64,000 nt of DNA from assembly GCF_009857475.1 (NCBI RefSeq), contig NZ_WWCJ01000023.1, forward strand, positions 1 through 64,000, in the 5' to 3' direction. Source of the DNA: Pseudoduganella guangdongensis (lineage in GTDB: Bacteria > Pseudomonadota > Gammaproteobacteria > Burkholderiales > Burkholderiaceae_D). The position numbers and the translations under genes are program-made. How positions within the stretch are numbered: the first letter of the stretch is position 1; the number at the start of each line of letters is the position of its first letter. The notes beneath the pieces were generated by a model. The model made no database searches and had not been told where the DNA came from. It worked only from the letters and a program-made list of their open reading frames with translations. Positions 8,853 through 17,425 of the stretch are shown piece by piece.

Positions 8853-10373
8853 TTAGCGCTCCGCTTTGCGGCCATAACGGCACAACTGGACGACCGTTCC
8901 CATGCACATCATGAGCAGCAGCTGGGCCGTTGGTTCATCCATGAGCGAGCGGTTATACACCAGCATGATGAGGAACAGCAGCATGGCCGCCACGCAGGTA
9001 TCGGCCAATGCGCGCTGGGCCGCTGTGCCCTCGCCGCGGCGGACGTAGCGCCCGGCCGCGAGCAGGGAGAACAGTAGCATGGACGCATAAACCACAGCGC
9101 CCAATACGCCCTCGTCCCACAGCAGCACCGCCAGCGCGGTTGCATCCAGGTGCAGCGGCTGGTAGCGCTTGGCCACCTGCCCCGCCCCCAGCAGGCCGGA
9201 TGGCTTGCTGGCGCCCGGCCCGTAGCCCACCAGGCGGCTCGGCGTAGTCGCCTGCGGGTCGCGCGCCCACAACGCGAGCGAGGCGGCGCGGCTGATCTCG
9301 CCCGTGCGGTAATTGATCTGGTTGGGATCGAAGAAATAGCCGCCGCTGCGGTCCAGCTTTTCCGCCACATTGCGCGCCGCTTGCAGGTTCTTGCCCCAGT
9401 ACAGCTGCTCGTACACGGTGTACGTGGTGCCGACGAACGCCAGCACCAGGAGGCCGAAGCCCAGGAAGGCACCCAGGCTGCGCAGCACCTTGCGCCGCAG
9501 CACCCAGGCCAGCACCAGCGGCAGCCAGACGAAAGCGGCCTTCACCTCACCCAGCAGGATGATGGCCACGGCCAGCAGCAGCATGCCGCCGAAGGCGCGC
9601 CCCGACATCTGCCCGGCTTGCCAGCGCGCGCCGGCGTAGCCCGCCGCCAGCACGCTGAACAGCACCAGCATGGCGCTGTTGCCGCCGCCGCCCTGGTTGC
9701 CGCCAAAGGTGCCGACGATGGAGTCGAAGGTGGTGCTGGTGGCGACGAAGAAATGCTGGTACAGCACCACCGGCAGCTGCAGCGCCGTGACCCAGAACAG
9801 CAGGCGCCAGCTGGCTTCCAGGTGGTTCTCCTTCCAGCGGAACCAGTACAGGGCAAACAGCACCGAGAACATCGGCAGCATGGCCTTGAAGGCCGAAAAA
9901 ATCTGCGCCTTCGGCACGCGGTTGAAGAGCAGGCTGAGGATGAAAATGAGGACGAACAGGGCGGCCGCCAGCACCACGCTGGAGCCGTCGCCGGGACGCG
10001 CGCGCAGGCTGTGCTGGCGCTGCACCACCAGGTCCAGCAGGGCGCGGCAGAAGAACAGGATGGCCAGGCCGAACGCCAGCCAGGCCGCCGGCCGCAGGCG
10101 CAGGAAGTAGACCGCCGAGCCCTGGATCACGAACGTCAGAATGAACAGGCACCAGAACATGCCGTGCAGCGGCAGCACGAACAGCAGCAGGAGCGAAAGC
10201 ACGGCGGCGCCGACAATCGCCACCAGCGGCGGCGAATCCAGCCCGCCCACCAGGCCGACAAAGACCGCCAGCAGCATGAAAGGCAGCAGCAACAGCAGCG
10301 GCAGGCCCTGGGGCCGCGCCAGGCGCGCCGGCGTGCCGGCAGCGGCAAAACGGCGGAAGGTCGGCATGCGCAC
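8853..10373 (-). CDS. Wzy-like polysaccharide polymerase / O-antigen ligase family membrane protein
   Basis: 506 residues with 10 or more hydrophobic helices and one long periplasmic loop (roughly residues 330-430, containing YFFDPNQINYRTGEISRA and VGYGPGASKPSG). That topology is typical of Wzy polymerases and WaaL-type ligases. It would polymerise flipped repeat units at the periplasmic face. The start at 10373 is GTG with a GAGGG site 4 bp before it; an ATG at 10367 is an alternative with 10-bp spacing. It follows epsI by 12 bp in the same operon. Sequence conservation in this family is low, so the call is by topology and position. Confidence 0.8.
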   Translation of the reverse strand: MRMPTFRRFAAAGTPARLARPQGLPLLLLLPFMLLAVFVGLVGGLDSPPLVAIVGAAVLSLLLLFVLPLHGMFWCLFILTFVIQGSAVYFLRLRPAAWLAFGLAILFFCRALLDLVVQRQHSLRARPGDGSSVVLAAALFVLIFILSLLFNRVPKAQIFSAFKAMLPMFSVLFALYWFRWKENHLEASWRLLFWVTALQLPVVLYQHFFVATSTTFDSIVGTFGGNQGGGGNSAMLVLFSVLAAGYAGARWQAGQMSGRAFGGMLLLAVAIILLGEVKAAFVWLPLVLAWVLRRKVLRSLGAFLGFGLLVLAFVGTTYTVYEQLYWGKNLQAARNVAEKLDRSGGYFFDPNQINYRTGEISRAASLALWARDPQATTPSRLVGYGPGASKPSGLLGAGQVAKRYQPLHLDATALAVLLWDEGVLGAVVYASMLLFSLLAAGRYVRRGEGTAAQRALADTCVAAMLLFLIMLVYNRSLMDEPTAQLLLMMCMGTVVQLCRYGRKAER

Positions 10374-10385
10374 GGTGCCCTCCCC

Positions 10386-11084
10386 TCAGCCCTCGAACAC
10401 GCCGACCAGGCGTGTGCGCGCCGTGCCATCCATGGCCTGCAGCATGGCGCGCACAAACTGCTGCTGCAAGGCGTAAGCCGCGCCGGCATCGCCGCTGATG
10501 CTCGACACCCGCACCAGCATGCCGTCCGGCACGGTGCCGCTCAAGCCGTAGCGCAGCTCCTGCAGGCGCTGCTGCATGCCGGGCAAGGTGGCTTTGCGCC
10601 CGACCGTGATCCAGTAGGTAATCGGCTCCTGGCGCGCGCCCGCCACCGCGAACAGGCGCTTGACCGGCAAGCGGCCGAAACCGCTGTCCAGCGCGCCGGC
10701 CTGCCCGTCGCGCACGGTGAAGCCCTGCGCCGTGTAGCACACCTCCGGCTTGTGCACGCCCATATTGTCGCCCTGGTCGCCGCCATACGCGATGGACAGC
10801 ATGATGCGCTCGCCGCTGCGGTTGATATAGGTGCGGCCCAGGGTCTGGTTATAGATCTTGTCCAGCTTGGCCTGGGTGGCGGGATCCACCTGCAAGGGCA
10901 TGACCCGCGTGTCCACTTCCCATTCGCCGAAGCTGCGCGGCACCATCTGCTCCAGCTGGAAAAGCCCCTGGGCATCGGCCATGCGCAGCGTGGGCGTGAG
11001 CGCGTGCGTCAGGGCCGCCGAGGACAGCATCAGCAGCGCCAGCAGCAGGCTGACCCAGGTCGGTTTTTTCAAGAGTTGCGCCAT
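10386..11084 (-). CDS. epsI: EpsI, exosortase-associated protein (B-type)
   Basis: 232 residues with an N-terminal hydrophobic segment (about residues 8-28) and a periplasmic domain of the EpsI/DUF3485 type. The characteristic stretch YGGDQGDNMGVHKPEVCY is present around residues 97-114. EpsI proteins occur beside, or fused to, exosortases and are thought to assist them. The gene overlaps the 3' end of the exosortase gene by 16 bp. A second possible ATG lies at 11096 (MVCQ added); neither has a clear ribosome-binding site, which suggests coupling to the upstream gene. The precise biochemical role of EpsI is not known. Confidence 0.9.
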   Translation of the reverse strand: MAQLLKKPTWVSLLLALLMLSSAALTHALTPTLRMADAQGLFQLEQMVPRSFGEWEVDTRVMPLQVDPATQAKLDKIYNQTLGRTYINRSGERIMLSIAYGGDQGDNMGVHKPEVCYTAQGFTVRDGQAGALDSGFGRLPVKRLFAVAGARQEPITYWITVGRKATLPGMQQRLQELRYGLSGTVPDGMLVRVSSISGDAGAAYALQQQFVRAMLQAMDGTARTRLVGVFEG

Positions 11085-11971
11085 TTGACAAACCATTGCA
11101 AGAAGGCGTCCACGCCGATGATCAGCAGCAGCGCCGTGATGAACAGGACAAGCCCGGCAAAGCCGTGCAGGAAGCCCTGCCCCGCCGCGTCGCCCAGGTA
11201 GTAGGTCACCAGCGACAAGGTGATCACGCGGATCACATTGGCAGTGAAGGAAATCGGGATGATCAGCACGGCCAGCGCCACATTGCGGAAGGCCGAGGAA
11301 TGGCGCACCACGTTCAGGTAGAACAGGCCGAGCGCCTCCAGCGTGAGCAGGGTCTGCAGGCCGGCGCAGGCGTCGGCCACCAGCAACTGGTACTGGCCGA
11401 CCTGCAGGATCACGCCGCTGCGCGCGATCGGATAGCCGGCCGCGTACAGCAGGTGCTCGGTGGCCCAGGACACCGCCATCTTCATCGGCATGGTCAGCAT
11501 GCCGACCAGGGGTCCCGGCAGCGGCACCATGAAGACCATGAAGAAGAAGGCGAACCATTGGGCGCGCAGCGCGCCGCGCCCGCACTTGAGCATCAGCACC
11601 GCCGCCAGCAGCAGGATGAAGGAGGCGATCTCAAACGCGACGATGCCCTGCGAGCGGCCCAGCACATAGGCTGCCAGCCCCGCCGCCAGCACCGGCCAGC
11701 CGGCGCGGGATGGGCGGCCGTCGGCGCGCGCCAGCATGGCCGGCCAGTTGCGGTACATCAGCCACAGGGCCAGTAGCAGGATGATGGGGCCGTGCGCTTG
11801 CTCCTCGGTGGTCCACAGGCCGGTGAACAGGGCATAGAAGGTGGGGACGTACAGCACCGCCATGCCGAGCGCGACCGGCAGCCAGTCCGGCAGCGCGGCG
11901 CGCAGGGCCGCGCCCAGGTTGCCGCGCAGGGGCGGCTCGCCGGGCGGACGGAGGGCGGCGCCGGGTTCCAT
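11069..11971 (-). CDS. xrtB: exosortase B (XrtB)
   Basis: 300-residue polytopic inner-membrane protein with about 8 helices. The three residues expected at the exosortase/archaeosortase active site are present: Cys202 in ADACAGLQTLL, Arg248 in ANVIRVI and His269 in GFLHGFAG. Exosortases cleave PEP-CTERM tails of exported proteins after the Pro-Glu-Pro motif. The B type is the one embedded in methanolan-like Eps loci, as here, between epsG and epsI. A GGAG site 7 bp before the ATG overlaps the end of epsG. A PEP-CTERM protein that could be a client is encoded at 29857-30579. The subtype is assigned from gene context. Confidence 0.93.
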   Translation of the reverse strand: MEPGAALRPPGEPPLRGNLGAALRAALPDWLPVALGMAVLYVPTFYALFTGLWTTEEQAHGPIILLLALWLMYRNWPAMLARADGRPSRAGWPVLAAGLAAYVLGRSQGIVAFEIASFILLLAAVLMLKCGRGALRAQWFAFFFMVFMVPLPGPLVGMLTMPMKMAVSWATEHLLYAAGYPIARSGVILQVGQYQLLVADACAGLQTLLTLEALGLFYLNVVRHSSAFRNVALAVLIIPISFTANVIRVITLSLVTYYLGDAAGQGFLHGFAGLVLFITALLLIIGVDAFLQWFVKWRNS

Positions 11972-11972
11972 G

Positions 11973-12845
11973 TCAGAACTCCAGCAATACCGAACCCAGC
12001 ACTTCGGCGCCGGCGTGGCGCACCTGCTCGCCCAGCGCGGCCACGTCGTACAGCGAGCTGGCGTTCTTGTGCACCACCAGCAGCACGCCGCGCGCGCGCG
12101 CCATGACCGGCAGCGCGTCGTGCGCGGTCAGCACGTCCGAGGTGTCGTACAGCACGATGTCGTGCAGCGCCTCCAGCTGCGCATTCAGGCCGGTGAAGGC
12201 CTTGCGCGCCAGCAGCTCGGCCGGGTTGGGCGGCGGCGTGCCGGCGCCCAGCACGGCCAGCGACTCGAAGGCGTCGATGCGCGCCAGCGCCGCCATGGTG
12301 GCGCGCCCGGCCAGCATATCGGACAGGCCGCTCTTGCCGGCCAGGCCGAAGATGCTGCGCTGCGCCGGGTGGCGCAGGTTGGCGTCCACCAGCAGCGTGT
12401 TCTGCCCCAGCTGGGAAAACACCACCGCCAGGTTGGCCGCAAACAGGCTGGCGCCGCAGCCCGGTTCGACGCCGACGATGGCCAGCGCCTTGTGGCCGCG
12501 CCCAAACCAGCGCAGCATCAGCTGGGCGCGCACCGCGCGCAGCATCTCGACCTGGCGGCTGAAAGGGTCATAGGCCGCCACCAGGTGCGGCGAAAACTGC
12601 TTGTCGCCGGCCGGCACGAAGGGATAGTCGAACTGGCGCGCCAACGCCTGCTGCACGTCGGCCGCGCTCACCATGCCCAGCGCCTGCGCCGCTTCGCCGA
12701 AGCGGATGCCGGTTTCCTCCTGCATGCGCAGCACGCTGTCGGTGTTCTCCGGCGTCAGCTTGCCGGCTTCCTGCAGCAAGACGCCGATGCTGGCGTCGCC
12801 CGCGCCGCGCGGCGCGGCAGGATTGAAATGCAGGGGACTGTTCAT
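11973..12845 (-). CDS. epsG: EpsG, chain-length determinant tyrosine-kinase-like ATPase with altered P-loop
   Basis: 290 residues from the ATG at 12845, which has a GGAGG site 5 bp upstream; an in-frame ATG at 12857 is less likely. Residues about 18-80 form a small helical domain like the N-terminus of EpsG or type II secretion ATPases. Residues about 115-290 are a BY-kinase/MinD-like domain. The Walker A' motif TLLVDANLRHP (150-160) and Walker B IVLYDTSD are clear. However, the P-loop reads GVEPGCGASLF, with Ala132 where BY-kinases have Lys (Arg is usual in EpsG, from memory). There is no C-terminal tyrosine cluster. It normally pairs with EpsF to set polymer length; ATP hydrolysis may be weak or lost. 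Confidence 0.9.
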   Translation of the reverse strand: MNSPLHFNPAAPRGAGDASIGVLLQEAGKLTPENTDSVLRMQEETGIRFGEAAQALGMVSAADVQQALARQFDYPFVPAGDKQFSPHLVAAYDPFSRQVEMLRAVRAQLMLRWFGRGHKALAIVGVEPGCGASLFAANLAVVFSQLGQNTLLVDANLRHPAQRSIFGLAGKSGLSDMLAGRATMAALARIDAFESLAVLGAGTPPPNPAELLARKAFTGLNAQLEALHDIVLYDTSDVLTAHDALPVMARARGVLLVVHKNASSLYDVAALGEQVRHAGAEVLGSVLLEF

Positions 12846-12860
12846 CGCTACCTCCATGGC

Positions 12861-14267
12861 TCAGCTCAGGCGCAGCTGCTGCGGCGCCTGCAAGCGCGGC
12901 AGGCCGAAGCGGCGCTGGCGCGGCGGATTCCAGTCGATGGTGGCCAGCACGGGAATGCGCGCCACCTCGGCCAGGTCGGATTCCGACCGCACGCGGCGGT
13001 CGAACATTTCAGACAGCATGGCAATGCCGATGCCCAGCATGCTGCCCAGCAGCAGCGAGAGCACCGTGTTCAGCAGCACACGCGGGCCGGACGGTTCGAT
13101 CGGCGCCACCGCCGGGTTCAGCACCGATACGTCGGACTGGTCGGAGCCGCCCTCGATGCGGGTTTGCGACACGCGCTGCGCCGCCTGGTCGAAGGCGCGC
13201 TGGGCGATTTCCATGTCCTTGTTCAGCACATTCATTTCATCGCGCTGGCGGTTCAGCTGCAGCACCTTGGCTTTCTGCTCGGCCAAGGCGCTGCGCAACG
13301 CCGCCTCACGCTGGGCGAAGACATTGGCATTGTTGCTGACGGAAGACGTGACCAGGGCGGTCTGCTCATTGAGCCCGGCCCGCAGCCGCGCCACCTCGGC
13401 CGAGGCGCTCTGGTACTGCGGGTGGTTGCGGCCCAGGCGCTGCCCCAGTTCCGCCAGCTTGGACTCCTGCTGCGCCAGGTTGACGCGCAGGTTCTGCACC
13501 ACCGGGCTGGCCGTCACGTCGGGCGAACTGCTGCCGCTGCCGCGCGCCACCGACTGGCGCGAGGTGGCCTCCATCAGCTGCGCCTGCGCCTGCACCAGCT
13601 GGGCCGACAGATCGTTCAGGCGCATCGACTCCACGTCCAGCCGGTTGTCGACGCTGACGATGCCATGCTCCTGCTGGTATTTGGAAAGCTTGGCCTGGGC
13701 CGCCTCCAGGTTGTCGCGCAGCAGCTTGAGCTGGGAATTGAAGTAGGTGGTGGCCTTTTTCATCGGGTCCACTTTCAGCTGCACCGTGATCTTCATGTAC
13801 TCCTCGGCGAAGGCGTTCGCCACGGCCGCCGCGAACTGCGGGTCGGATGCCTTGAAGCTCACATTGAGCACCGAGCTCTCGCGCGCCGGCACCACGTCCA
13901 GTTTCTTCTGCAGCAGTTCGGCCAGCCAGTCGCGCACCGCGCCCTTGCCACCGGTCGATTCATTGAACTGTTCGATCACGGCCCGGCTCTCGGCCAGCTT
14001 CAGCTGGTCCACCACGCGCAGCGCCACGTTCTTGCTGCCGATAATATCGACCTGGGTCGCCATATAGCCGGGCATGAGCTGCCCCGGCAAGGCCATGCCG
14101 GTCAACGGATCGACGCCCTTGTAATTCATCACCAGCGAAGTGCTGGCCTCATACGTCTTGGGCAGCAGCAGGCTGACCAGCAGGGTGGCGGCCACCGTGA
14201 CCAGCAAAGTCAGCAGCACGATCTTCTTGCGCGCCTGGAGGATCAGGAGAAACTGGGCGAAATTCAT
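12861..14267 (-). CDS. epsF: EpsF, Wzz-type chain-length determinant protein
   Basis: 468 residues with two membrane segments, near residues 16-36 and about 405-430, enclosing a long periplasmic coiled-coil region rich in Gln, Ala and Leu. This is the polysaccharide co-polymerase (Wzz/GumC) layout. A PATYEAS-like start of the Wzz domain is seen as LPKTYEASTSLV. The cytoplasmic tail is short and lacks a kinase domain, which is supplied in trans by EpsG just downstream (spacing 15 bp). It regulates chain length and links polymerisation to export through EpsE. Confidence 0.93.
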   Translation of the reverse strand: MNFAQFLLILQARKKIVLLTLLVTVAATLLVSLLLPKTYEASTSLVMNYKGVDPLTGMALPGQLMPGYMATQVDIIGSKNVALRVVDQLKLAESRAVIEQFNESTGGKGAVRDWLAELLQKKLDVVPARESSVLNVSFKASDPQFAAAVANAFAEEYMKITVQLKVDPMKKATTYFNSQLKLLRDNLEAAQAKLSKYQQEHGIVSVDNRLDVESMRLNDLSAQLVQAQAQLMEATSRQSVARGSGSSSPDVTASPVVQNLRVNLAQQESKLAELGQRLGRNHPQYQSASAEVARLRAGLNEQTALVTSSVSNNANVFAQREAALRSALAEQKAKVLQLNRQRDEMNVLNKDMEIAQRAFDQAAQRVSQTRIEGGSDQSDVSVLNPAVAPIEPSGPRVLLNTVLSLLLGSMLGIGIAMLSEMFDRRVRSESDLAEVARIPVLATIDWNPPRQRRFGLPRLQAPQQLRLS

Positions 14268-14276
14268 GGCAGCTCC

Positions 14277-15068
14277 TCAGAACCAGCTCTCTTTGATCAC
14301 GATGACGTCGTCCACCTGCACCATGTCGTCGTTCTTCACCGCCAGCACCTGCTCCTGGCCGTTGCCATTGCGCCGCTTGACCTTGATGCCGCGCTCGGTG
14401 CCGCGCGGGGTCAGGCCGCCGCCCACCGCCAGCGCCTGGCTCACCGTCATGGTGCGCTCGAGGCGGAAGGAACCGGGGCGCTGCACCTCGCCGTAGATGT
14501 AGAAGCGCGGCGCGCGCTCGGCATAGATGACGTCGTTCGGCGCCAGCTCGATCTCCTTGTCCAGCGCGCCGTTGCGCACCATGTCGACCACATCGATCAC
14601 GGTCTTGGTGGTCTTGCCGTCGCGCGTACGCACCACGCTCACCGTATCGCCGCCATCGGCATTAAAGCCGCCGGCCTGGGCCAGCATGTCCATCACGCCG
14701 CGCTTGCCGCCATCGAGCGGATAGCGCCCGGGGCGGTTCACCATGCCCAGCACCGACACCTGGGCGCTCTGGATTTGCGAGATGATGATGTTGACCTGGG
14801 CCGTCTTGAGATAACCCTTCTTCACCAGCTGTTCGCCCACCAGCCTTTCGGCCTGCTGCACGGTAAGCCCGCCCACCTTGACCTCGCCCAGCAGCGGGAA
14901 GGTGATCCTGCCCGATTCGCTGACCCGCGTCTCCACGCCCATGTCCGGGTTGCCGAACACGGAAGCCTTGATCACATCGCCCGGCCCCAGCGTGATATCC
15001 GCCGCCTGCACCATGCCGGCGCCCAGGGCCAGCAGCAAACCCGCCATCCACATCAGTACTCGTTTCAT
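14277..15068 (-). CDS. epsE: EpsE, polysaccharide export protein (Wza-like)
   Basis: 263 residues with an N-terminal signal peptide (cleavage near VQA-AD, about residue 22). It has the export signature LGPGDVIKASVFGNPDM (about residues 27-43), followed by two SLBB-type beta-grasp units (VSVLGMVNRPGRY and FYIYGEVQRPGSF). It is shorter than E. coli Wza and has no obvious lipobox. The outer-membrane pore may therefore be provided partly by the separate barrel protein EpsL. Adjacent to epsF (9-bp gap) and epsD in the same operon. Confidence 0.93.
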   Translation of the reverse strand: MKRVLMWMAGLLLALGAGMVQAADITLGPGDVIKASVFGNPDMGVETRVSESGRITFPLLGEVKVGGLTVQQAERLVGEQLVKKGYLKTAQVNIIISQIQSAQVSVLGMVNRPGRYPLDGGKRGVMDMLAQAGGFNADGGDTVSVVRTRDGKTTKTVIDVVDMVRNGALDKEIELAPNDVIYAERAPRFYIYGEVQRPGSFRLERTMTVSQALAVGGGLTPRGTERGIKVKRRNGNGQEQVLAVKNDDMVQVDDVIVIKESWF

Positions 15069-15086
15069 GATCGCTCCTTGAACGTG

Positions 15087-15968
15087 TTATTTGAGGCCGG
15101 CCACACCGCGCTCCAGGCCGGTGGCCTGGGCCCCGGCATTCGCCACCGGCGCCGGCTGGTTGATATAGGCAATCTTGGCGCTGGCGCGCAGGCGCTTGAC
15201 TTCCTGCTCGGCCGCCTCCTTCCCTTTCTTGGCCATCAGATACTGCTCGATCTGCGGCCGCGCCGCCTCCAGCTCCACCGGCGAGGAACGGATATCGGTG
15301 ATGGTCACCAGCATGCTGCGCTCGCCTTCGCGCACGATGAAGAGCTGGTCTTTCGACAGCGCCATCAGCTTGGCCGACAGTTCCGGCGGCAATTCCGAGC
15401 CACTGCGGCTGAGCTGGGCCTTCTGGTACTTGACCTTGTGCGTATCGAGCCAGGCCGCCGCATCGTCCAGCGAACGGGTCTTATCCATCACGGCCTTGAG
15501 CTCGTCGGTCACTTCGCGCGTCGGCAAGATGATTTCGCGCATTTCGAAATGCTTGCGCTGCGCGAAGAATTGCGGGTTCTGGCTGTAGTAGGCCTCGACC
15601 TCTTCGGCGCTGGGCTTGGCCGGCGTGCCGATGCGTTTTTGCATATACGCTTGCGCCAGGATCAGGGCACGCGAGCGTTCAATGGCCTGCACCACGCGCG
15701 GGTCGCGGTCCACGCTCTCCTTCGCCGCTTCGCTAATCAGCAGCTGGCGGTCGATCAGCGATTCCAGCATTTGCTTGCGCACGGCGTCCTGGCGCGCCGC
15801 CGGTGCATTGGCGCGCGCCAGTTCATCGTTCAACTGCATGACGGTAATTTCCTCGCCGTTCACGCTGGCCAGCGCCTGGCCCGGCTTCTGTTCCGCCTTG
15901 TTGCCGCAAGCGGAAACCAGTACCACCATCAGTCCTGCGCAGAGCTTGTTCGGGTTGATGTTCTTCAA
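15087..15968 (-). CDS. epsD: EpsD, lipoprotein of the PpiC/SurA peptidyl-prolyl isomerase family
   Basis: 293 residues from a TTG start at 15968. This start is chosen because GGGAGGA lies 4 bp upstream; the in-frame ATG at 15992 has no such site and would put a charged tail before the signal peptide. The signal peptide ends in the lipobox LVSAC, giving Cys21 as the lipidated residue. A SurA/trigger-factor-like N-domain and a parvulin-like region (about 140-240) follow. EpsD family proteins are found in XrtB exopolysaccharide loci and probably help fold or place the export machinery in the periplasm. Isomerase activity is not established for the family. Confidence 0.88.
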   Translation of the reverse strand: MKNINPNKLCAGLMVVLVSACGNKAEQKPGQALASVNGEEITVMQLNDELARANAPAARQDAVRKQMLESLIDRQLLISEAAKESVDRDPRVVQAIERSRALILAQAYMQKRIGTPAKPSAEEVEAYYSQNPQFFAQRKHFEMREIILPTREVTDELKAVMDKTRSLDDAAAWLDTHKVKYQKAQLSRSGSELPPELSAKLMALSKDQLFIVREGERSMLVTITDIRSSPVELEAARPQIEQYLMAKKGKEAAEQEVKRLRASAKIAYINQPAPVANAGAQATGLERGVAGLK

Positions 15969-16028
15969 GATATCCTCCCTCGACTGTTGCAACTCATTCT
16001 AATAGCGCGCCGGGCGCGCACGATTGAC

Positions 16029-17411
16029 TCAGTACGCGTTTTGCCGCTTCAGCACCACCTTGACCGTGCGCAAGATAATCCACAGGTCCAGCCATACGGA
16101 CCAGTGGCGCAGGTAGTCCAGGTCGTAGCGGATGCGCGCCTCCATCTTTTCCAGGGTTTCCGTTTCGCCGCGCAGACCGTTGACCTGGGCCCAGCCGGTA
16201 ATGCCCGGCTTGACTTTGTGGCGCAACATATAGCCTTTGATCAGCTTCCGGTATTGTTCGTTATGAGCCACCGCGTGCGGGCGCGGTCCGACGATGCTCA
16301 TGCTTCCTCGCAGCACGTTAAAGAACTGCGGCAGCTCATCGAGCGATGAGCGGCGCAGGAAAGCGCCAATGCGGGTGATGCGCGGGTCGTTCGCCGTGGC
16401 TTGCCGCACGGCAGGGCCATCCTCGGTCACGCGCATGGAGCGGAATTTGTAGACGATGATTTCTTCGCCGTACAAGCCGTAGCGCCGCTGGCGGAAAATC
16501 ACCGGGCCCGGCGAGCTGGCCCAGACTGCCAGCGCGATGGCCAGCATCAAGGGCGCCAGCAGCAGCAGGATGGCGCTGCCCAGGATCACGTCGCTGGCGC
16601 GCTTGACGATGCCGTCAAAGCCGACGAAAGGCGTTTCGCAGATCGCCACCACCGGCATGCCGCCCACGCTGTCAAAGCGCGCCTGCATCAGGTCGAACAC
16701 ATAAATATCCGGCAGGAAGTACACCGAGGCCGTGGTGTCCTGCAATTCATCGAGCAGCTTGCGGATGCGCGGCTGGGCCGAGATCGGCTGGCTGATGAAG
16801 ATCATCTTGATGTGGTGGTCGCGCACAAAGCTGGCCACCGAGCCCATATCGCCCAGCACCGGATGCGTCAGGTCCGGCTTGCGGCGGTCGGCGGTGCGGT
16901 CGTCGAAGAAACCGCGCACGCTGAGGAAGAGATTGGGCATGCGCTCCACCGTGCGTGCAAACTTGGTGCCGACCTCGTTGGCGCCAACGATGACGATGGA
17001 GCGCACCTCGCTTTCCTTGGCCGGGTCGGTACCCACATGGCTGGCTGCCGTGTGGCTGATCAGCAAGAGAAACGGAGTGGCGAGGAACCAGCTCAGCACG
17101 ACGGTATCGTCGTAATGGTAGGCCAGGCCGCTGACCCGGCCAAGGAACACCAGGATCAGCGCGGTCACGATCCAGCCCATGAAAATATCGCGCGCATAGG
17201 CCCCGATGCGGCCGCTGCGCCAGGTGCGGTAAGGGTCGACGTGCTCATACACCGCCGACGAAATGAAGAAGGCCAGCACCATGAGCACCAGCGAATAACC
17301 GGTAAACGGCTCCCCATACACCATCGACGTGACGTACAGTGTCCCCATGATGATCAGCGGATCGAGCACACGCTGAAAAAAGGAAACCAGGGGAATATCG
17401 TTTACCGTCAT
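16029..17411 (-). CDS. undecaprenyl-phosphate glucose-1-phosphate transferase (initiating enzyme, EpsB/WcaJ-like)
   Basis: 460 residues. Four N-terminal helices (to about residue 125) are followed by a Rossmann-like NAD-binding-fold region (IVIVGANEVGTKFA), another membrane segment, and the C-terminal catalytic domain. The catalytic domain carries the PNPT signatures KRASDVILGS, YKFRSM and DELPQFFNVLRGSMSIVGPRP (D and E catalytic). These enzymes move a hexose-1-phosphate, usually glucose, from the UDP-sugar to undecaprenyl phosphate to start each repeat. Length and layout match the WcaJ/EpsB family. Located 14 bp after epsL in the operon. Confidence 0.93.
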   Translation of the reverse strand: MTVNDIPLVSFFQRVLDPLIIMGTLYVTSMVYGEPFTGYSLVLMVLAFFISSAVYEHVDPYRTWRSGRIGAYARDIFMGWIVTALILVFLGRVSGLAYHYDDTVVLSWFLATPFLLLISHTAASHVGTDPAKESEVRSIVIVGANEVGTKFARTVERMPNLFLSVRGFFDDRTADRRKPDLTHPVLGDMGSVASFVRDHHIKMIFISQPISAQPRIRKLLDELQDTTASVYFLPDIYVFDLMQARFDSVGGMPVVAICETPFVGFDGIVKRASDVILGSAILLLLAPLMLAIALAVWASSPGPVIFRQRRYGLYGEEIIVYKFRSMRVTEDGPAVRQATANDPRITRIGAFLRRSSLDELPQFFNVLRGSMSIVGPRPHAVAHNEQYRKLIKGYMLRHKVKPGITGWAQVNGLRGETETLEKMEARIRYDLDYLRHWSVWLDLWIILRTVKVVLKRQNAY

Positions 17412-17425
17412 CGTCGCTCCTCGGG

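Noticed and set aside
11841..16349. A 1502-codon open frame on the plus strand
   Set aside because: It lies antisense to epsI-epsD, whose products are clear family members. Its translation is rich in His, Arg and Gln, as expected for an antisense shadow in GC-rich DNA.
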